Origin: a bacterium
GTDB lineage: Bacteria; Verrucomicrobiota; Kiritimatiellia; UBA8416; CAMZLY01
Length of the DNA stretch: 8,257 nucleotides
Direction of reading: 5' to 3'
Assembly (NCBI GenBank): GCA_030632465.1
Contig: DAOVUR010000077.1
Span: forward strand, 1-8,257
Position numbers and translations under genes: made by a program. The notes beneath the pieces are model-generated. The model saw nothing but the letters and a program-made list of their open reading frames with translations. It was not told where the DNA came from and did not search any database. This document shows positions 6,540 through 8,257 of this stretch, in pieces. Each line of letters begins with the position of its first letter. Position 1 is the stretch's first letter.

Positions 6540-6599
6540 GTCATTTCGGTTTCAGGCTTCGTCCTGCATTAAGAGGGCATTTCGGCTCCGCTAAATGAC
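6540..6599. repeat. Nested inverted repeat GTCATTT...AAATGAC
   Basis: GTCATTT (6540-6546) is the reverse complement of AAATGAC (6593-6599). In between are a CAGG-CTTCGT-CCTG hairpin (6553-6566) and a GGGCATTTCGGCTCCGC segment that can pair alternatively with the right arm. The structure is imperfect and weaker than its neighbours. Confidence 0.4.
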
Positions 6600-6616
6600 C
6601 TCGCATGCATAATTAC

Positions 6617-6675
6617 GGGCAGGAATGGCTGAATGAAGTGAAGCCTTTCAGCCATTGGTCCTGTGGTAGTTTTTT
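6617..6675 (+). repeat. Diverged copy B of the palindromic element, followed by T run
   Basis: ATGGCTGAA (6625-6633) pairs with TTCAGCCAT (6647-6655), and after a TGG bulge CAGGA (6620-6624) pairs with TCCTG (6659-6663). The left arm, GGGCAGGAATGGCTGA, matches GGGCTGGAACGGCTGA of copy A at 14 of 16 positions. A run of six T (6670-6675) follows 6 bp after the stem, so this copy might also act as a plus-strand terminator. Confidence 0.5.
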
Positions 6676-6677
6676 AC

Positions 6678-6708
6678 TTGGATATTGGATGTTGAGTGTT
6701 GGATGTTG
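6678..6708 (+). repeat. TTGGATGTTG short repeats
   Basis: TTGGATGTTG occurs exactly at 6685-6694 and 6699-6708 (14-bp period), with a variant TTGGATATT at 6678-6686. A run of eight T (6709-6716) follows. It is low-complexity, non-coding DNA. Confidence 0.6.
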
Positions 6709-6716
6709 TTTTTTTT

Positions 6717-6783
6717 GACGCGTGACTACGCCCAGACAGGCCGCTCAATGACACGCCCGGACAAGTCGCGCGATGCGTGATTA
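6717..6783 (+). repeat. Degenerate 25-bp tandem repeat with flanking 12-bp words
   Basis: 6728-6752 and 6753-6777 are adjacent 25-bp units identical at 18 positions, each beginning ACGCCC(A/G)GACA. The pair is bracketed by GACGCGTGACTA (6717-6728) and GATGCGTGATTA (6772-6783), 10 of 12 identical. The repeat is GC-rich compared with the T-rich stretch before it. Confidence 0.55.
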
Positions 6784-6816
6784 GCGGGAAGGTTTTCAAC
6801 CATTCCCGCCCTGCAA
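6784..6816. repeat. Short copy C of the palindromic element, 3' of the desulfurase gene
   Basis: GCGGGAA (6784-6790) pairs with TTCCCGC (6803-6809) and GGTT (6791-6794) with AACC (6798-6801), around a TTC loop with a single A bulge. The stretch GCGGGAAGGTTT...TCAACC.TTCC.GCCCT.CAA matches the right half of copy A (6443-6481) with an 8-bp deletion. It lies 12-19 bp beyond the stop codon of the minus-strand desulfurase gene, so in that transcript it forms a 3' hairpin, but without a T run. Confidence 0.6.
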
Positions 6817-6827
6817 GGTCATTGCTT

Positions 6828-7982
6828 CTATACGAATGGTGACATCTCGCGGAGTCGATTCACGATTATCGGCATATTTTCTATTACGAAGTCGATTTCC
6901 TCTTCTGTGGTATATCGACTGAGGCTGAATCTTGTGGATCCGTGAGCTGCGGTGAATGGTACTCCCATAGCGCGTATTACATGTGACGGCTCTAATGATC
7001 CAGATGTGCAGGCTGAGCCTGACGATGCTGCAATCCCTAGATCACTCAAGTGATAAAGAATCGATTCGCCTTCGATATATTGAAAACTGATATTGGTTGT
7101 GTTTGGCAAGCGATGTGCTATATCGCCATTAACAGTTGTGTCTGGGCATGTTGCAAGTATACCTTTTTCTAGTTTGTCTCGAAGCTTAGCGACGGTAGTT
7201 TGTTCTTCGGAAATGATATGTTTAGCTATAACAGACGCTTTTCCTAAGCCAACAATATATGGAACATTCTCTGTGCCCGCGCGGCGGCCACGTTCTTGGT
7301 GACCTCCGGTCATGAACGTTTTTAGTTTGGTGCCTTTTCTGATGTAGAGTACGCCAATACCTTTAGGGGCATGTACTTTATGACCTGAAAGAGATAGCAT
7401 GTCGATTCCGCTTTCGCTCACGTTAATCGGTATTTTCCCAACCGCCTGAACTGCGTCGGTATGGAATATGCCGCCAGCCTCTTTTACGATCTTGCTTATT
7501 TCGTTGACGGGAAAGATGACACCTGTTTCATTGTTGGCCCACATGGTACTAACAATTGCAGGACCGCTAGCTAGCTCCTTTTTTAGTTCATCTAAATCGA
7601 GGCGACCATTACCATCAACGCCAATTTCAACAACTTCATGGCCATGCTCCTTGAAGTGTCGGCATGTAACAAGAACGGCAGGGTGTTCTACTCGAGTTGT
7701 AATGATCTTTGTGCCTGAGCCTAATGCTTCTGCAGCGCCATAGATAGCCATATTGTTGCTTTCTGTGCCGCAACTGGTAAATACGATTTCTGAAGGATCT
7801 GCGGCGCCTATTAAGTCTGCAACTTGTGCGCGAGCTATATCGATATATTGCTGCACCTGTCCGCCGAAGTAGTGCATGCTGGATGGGTTGCCCCATAGCT
7901 CTTCAAAAAATGGCATCATCTCTTTTATTACTTCAGGAGCTACACGGGTTGTTGCGTTGTTATCGAGGTAGATGTTCTTCAT
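6828..7982 (-). CDS. nifS: NifS-type cysteine desulfurase
   Basis: This 384-residue PLP enzyme takes sulfur from L-cysteine as a persulfide, leaving alanine, and supplies it for iron-sulfur clusters. It acts as a cytoplasmic homodimer. Family signatures are intact: YLDNNATT (5-12), TSCGTESNN (69-77), H100 that stacks on the cofactor, ANNETG (149-154), D176 in HTDAVQ, the PLP lysine K202 in SGHKVHAPKG, and catalytic C325 in SSGSACTSGSLEPS. The SACTSGSLEPSHV form, the following FTAAHGSTRFSLSRYTTEEE and the length favour NifS-type group I enzymes over IscS, though no nitrogen-fixation gene is in view, so a housekeeping role is likely. The start overlaps the upstream nfu-like stop as ATGA, with a strong site GAGGAGG 7 nt before it. 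This points to coupled translation. Confidence 0.95.
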   Translation of the reverse strand: MKNIYLDNNATTRVAPEVIKEMMPFFEELWGNPSSMHYFGGQVQQYIDIARAQVADLIGAADPSEIVFTSCGTESNNMAIYGAAEALGSGTKIITTRVEHPAVLVTCRHFKEHGHEVVEIGVDGNGRLDLDELKKELASGPAIVSTMWANNETGVIFPVNEISKIVKEAGGIFHTDAVQAVGKIPINVSESGIDMLSLSGHKVHAPKGIGVLYIRKGTKLKTFMTGGHQERGRRAGTENVPYIVGLGKASVIAKHIISEEQTTVAKLRDKLEKGILATCPDTTVNGDIAHRLPNTTNISFQYIEGESILYHLSDLGIAASSGSACTSGSLEPSHVIRAMGVPFTAAHGSTRFSLSRYTTEEEIDFVIENMPIIVNRLREMSPFV

Positions 7983-8254
7983 GACTTATCCTCCTCAACA
8001 ATTATGTCCGGCGATACAAATTCACGTAGTTTTGCCTCTACTACATCCTTCATTGTGAACTGTGCCGACTTACATTGCGCACACATGCCGCGGAATGAGA
8101 TGATTACTTTATTGCCAGCTAAATCTATGAAATCAAGATCGCCGCCATCTTTCTGTAGGGCGGGGCGTATCTCACGTTCGATAGTTTCTTCTATTAGTCT
8201 GACTTTTTCTACGATTGTCATTTTTTTCTGTGGTGCAGTTTTTTCCGGCTGCAT
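7979..8254 (-). CDS. NifU C-terminal domain / Nfu-type Fe-S carrier
   Basis: A 91-residue protein consisting essentially of one NifU-C (Nfu) domain, which carries or assembles a [4Fe-4S] cluster and hands it to target proteins. Visible features are the helix-forming EKVRLIEETIEREIRPALQKDGGDLDFID (16-44), with the family's conserved RPxLxxDGGD, and the C58-x2-C61 cluster ligands in GMCAQCKSAQFTMKDVVEAKLRE. The N-terminal scaffold domain and central ferredoxin-like domain of full NifU are absent. It is directly followed by, and overlaps by 4 bp, the cysteine desulfurase gene, so sulfur donor and carrier are made together. The ATG at 8254 lies 3 bp from the window edge: an upstream extension and its ribosome binding site cannot be excluded. 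An internal ATG (codon 12) has no ribosome binding site. Confidence 0.9.
   Translation of the reverse strand: MQPEKTAPQKKMTIVEKVRLIEETIEREIRPALQKDGGDLDFIDLAGNKVIISFRGMCAQCKSAQFTMKDVVEAKLREFVSPDIIVEEDKS
7990..7996 (-). promoter_or_regulatory. Strong ribosome binding site of the desulfurase gene
   Basis: Read on the minus strand, GAGGAGG lies inside the last codons of the nfu-like gene, 7 nt before the desulfurase ATG. It fixes that start and supports independent re-initiation at the ATGA overlap. Confidence 0.85.
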
Positions 8255-8257
8255 ATC

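Larger units (their letters stand above)
6313..6827. other. 515-bp gene-free hairpin and repeat mosaic
   Basis: This stretch between convergent genes has no credible ORF on either strand and no tRNA-like cloverleaf. It is instead a run of inverted repeats: hairpins at 6331-6361, 6375-6386, 6394-6482 (with a nested one), 6493-6512, 6540-6599, 6620-6663 and 6784-6809. It also holds TTGGATGTTG words (6678-6708) and a degenerate 25-bp tandem repeat (6728-6777). The composition swings from GC-rich hairpins to T-rich runs, unlike the neighbouring genes. The best reading is accumulation of small extragenic palindromic elements, some possibly helping termination. Confidence 0.8.

Noticed and set aside
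6678..6783. CRISPR array
   Set aside because: The repeats are short, degenerate and directly adjacent, with no unique spacers and no cas genes in the window.

Overview
The window is 8.3 kb of bacterial chromosome with ordinary housekeeping genes and no phage, IS or CRISPR content. Coding density, Shine-Dalgarno sites and an intrinsic terminator are typically bacterial, and base composition looks moderately AT-rich by eye. The endonuclease-type MutL (no MutH style), a stand-alone elongation factor G and hairpin-rich intergenic DNA would fit a PVC-type lineage (Lentisphaerota/Kiritimatiellota-like) or a delta-proteobacterial-like group. That placement is an impression, not a demonstration.

Layout, left to right. 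On the minus strand lie the first 44 codons of a membrane-anchored protein cut by the left edge (1-133) and a small GNAT acetyltransferase resembling short ArgA-like enzymes (216-710). A 172-bp divergent spacer follows. On the plus strand come an EF-G gene whose true start is 883, closed by a very good intrinsic terminator (2998-3033), then mutL with a GTG start (3147-5021). Next is a PAS-PAS protein that ends after a histidine-kinase-like dimerisation domain and has no ATPase domain (5146-6312).

A 515-bp gene-free stretch (6313-6827) separates this from two convergent minus-strand genes. It is packed with hairpins, three diverged copies of one palindromic element, a degenerate 25-bp tandem repeat and TTGGATGTTG words. 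The minus-strand pair is an Nfu/NifU-C iron-sulfur carrier (7979-8254) and a NifS-type cysteine desulfurase (6828-7982). Their stop and start overlap as ATGA, so they are very probably translated together.

How the genes relate: the desulfurase and Nfu form one Fe-S assembly module. EF-G, MutL and the PAS protein are co-oriented but have separate leaders and at least one terminator between them, so there is no strong reason to see one pathway. The two points most worth following are the kinase-like protein without a catalytic domain and the repeat mosaic behind it.
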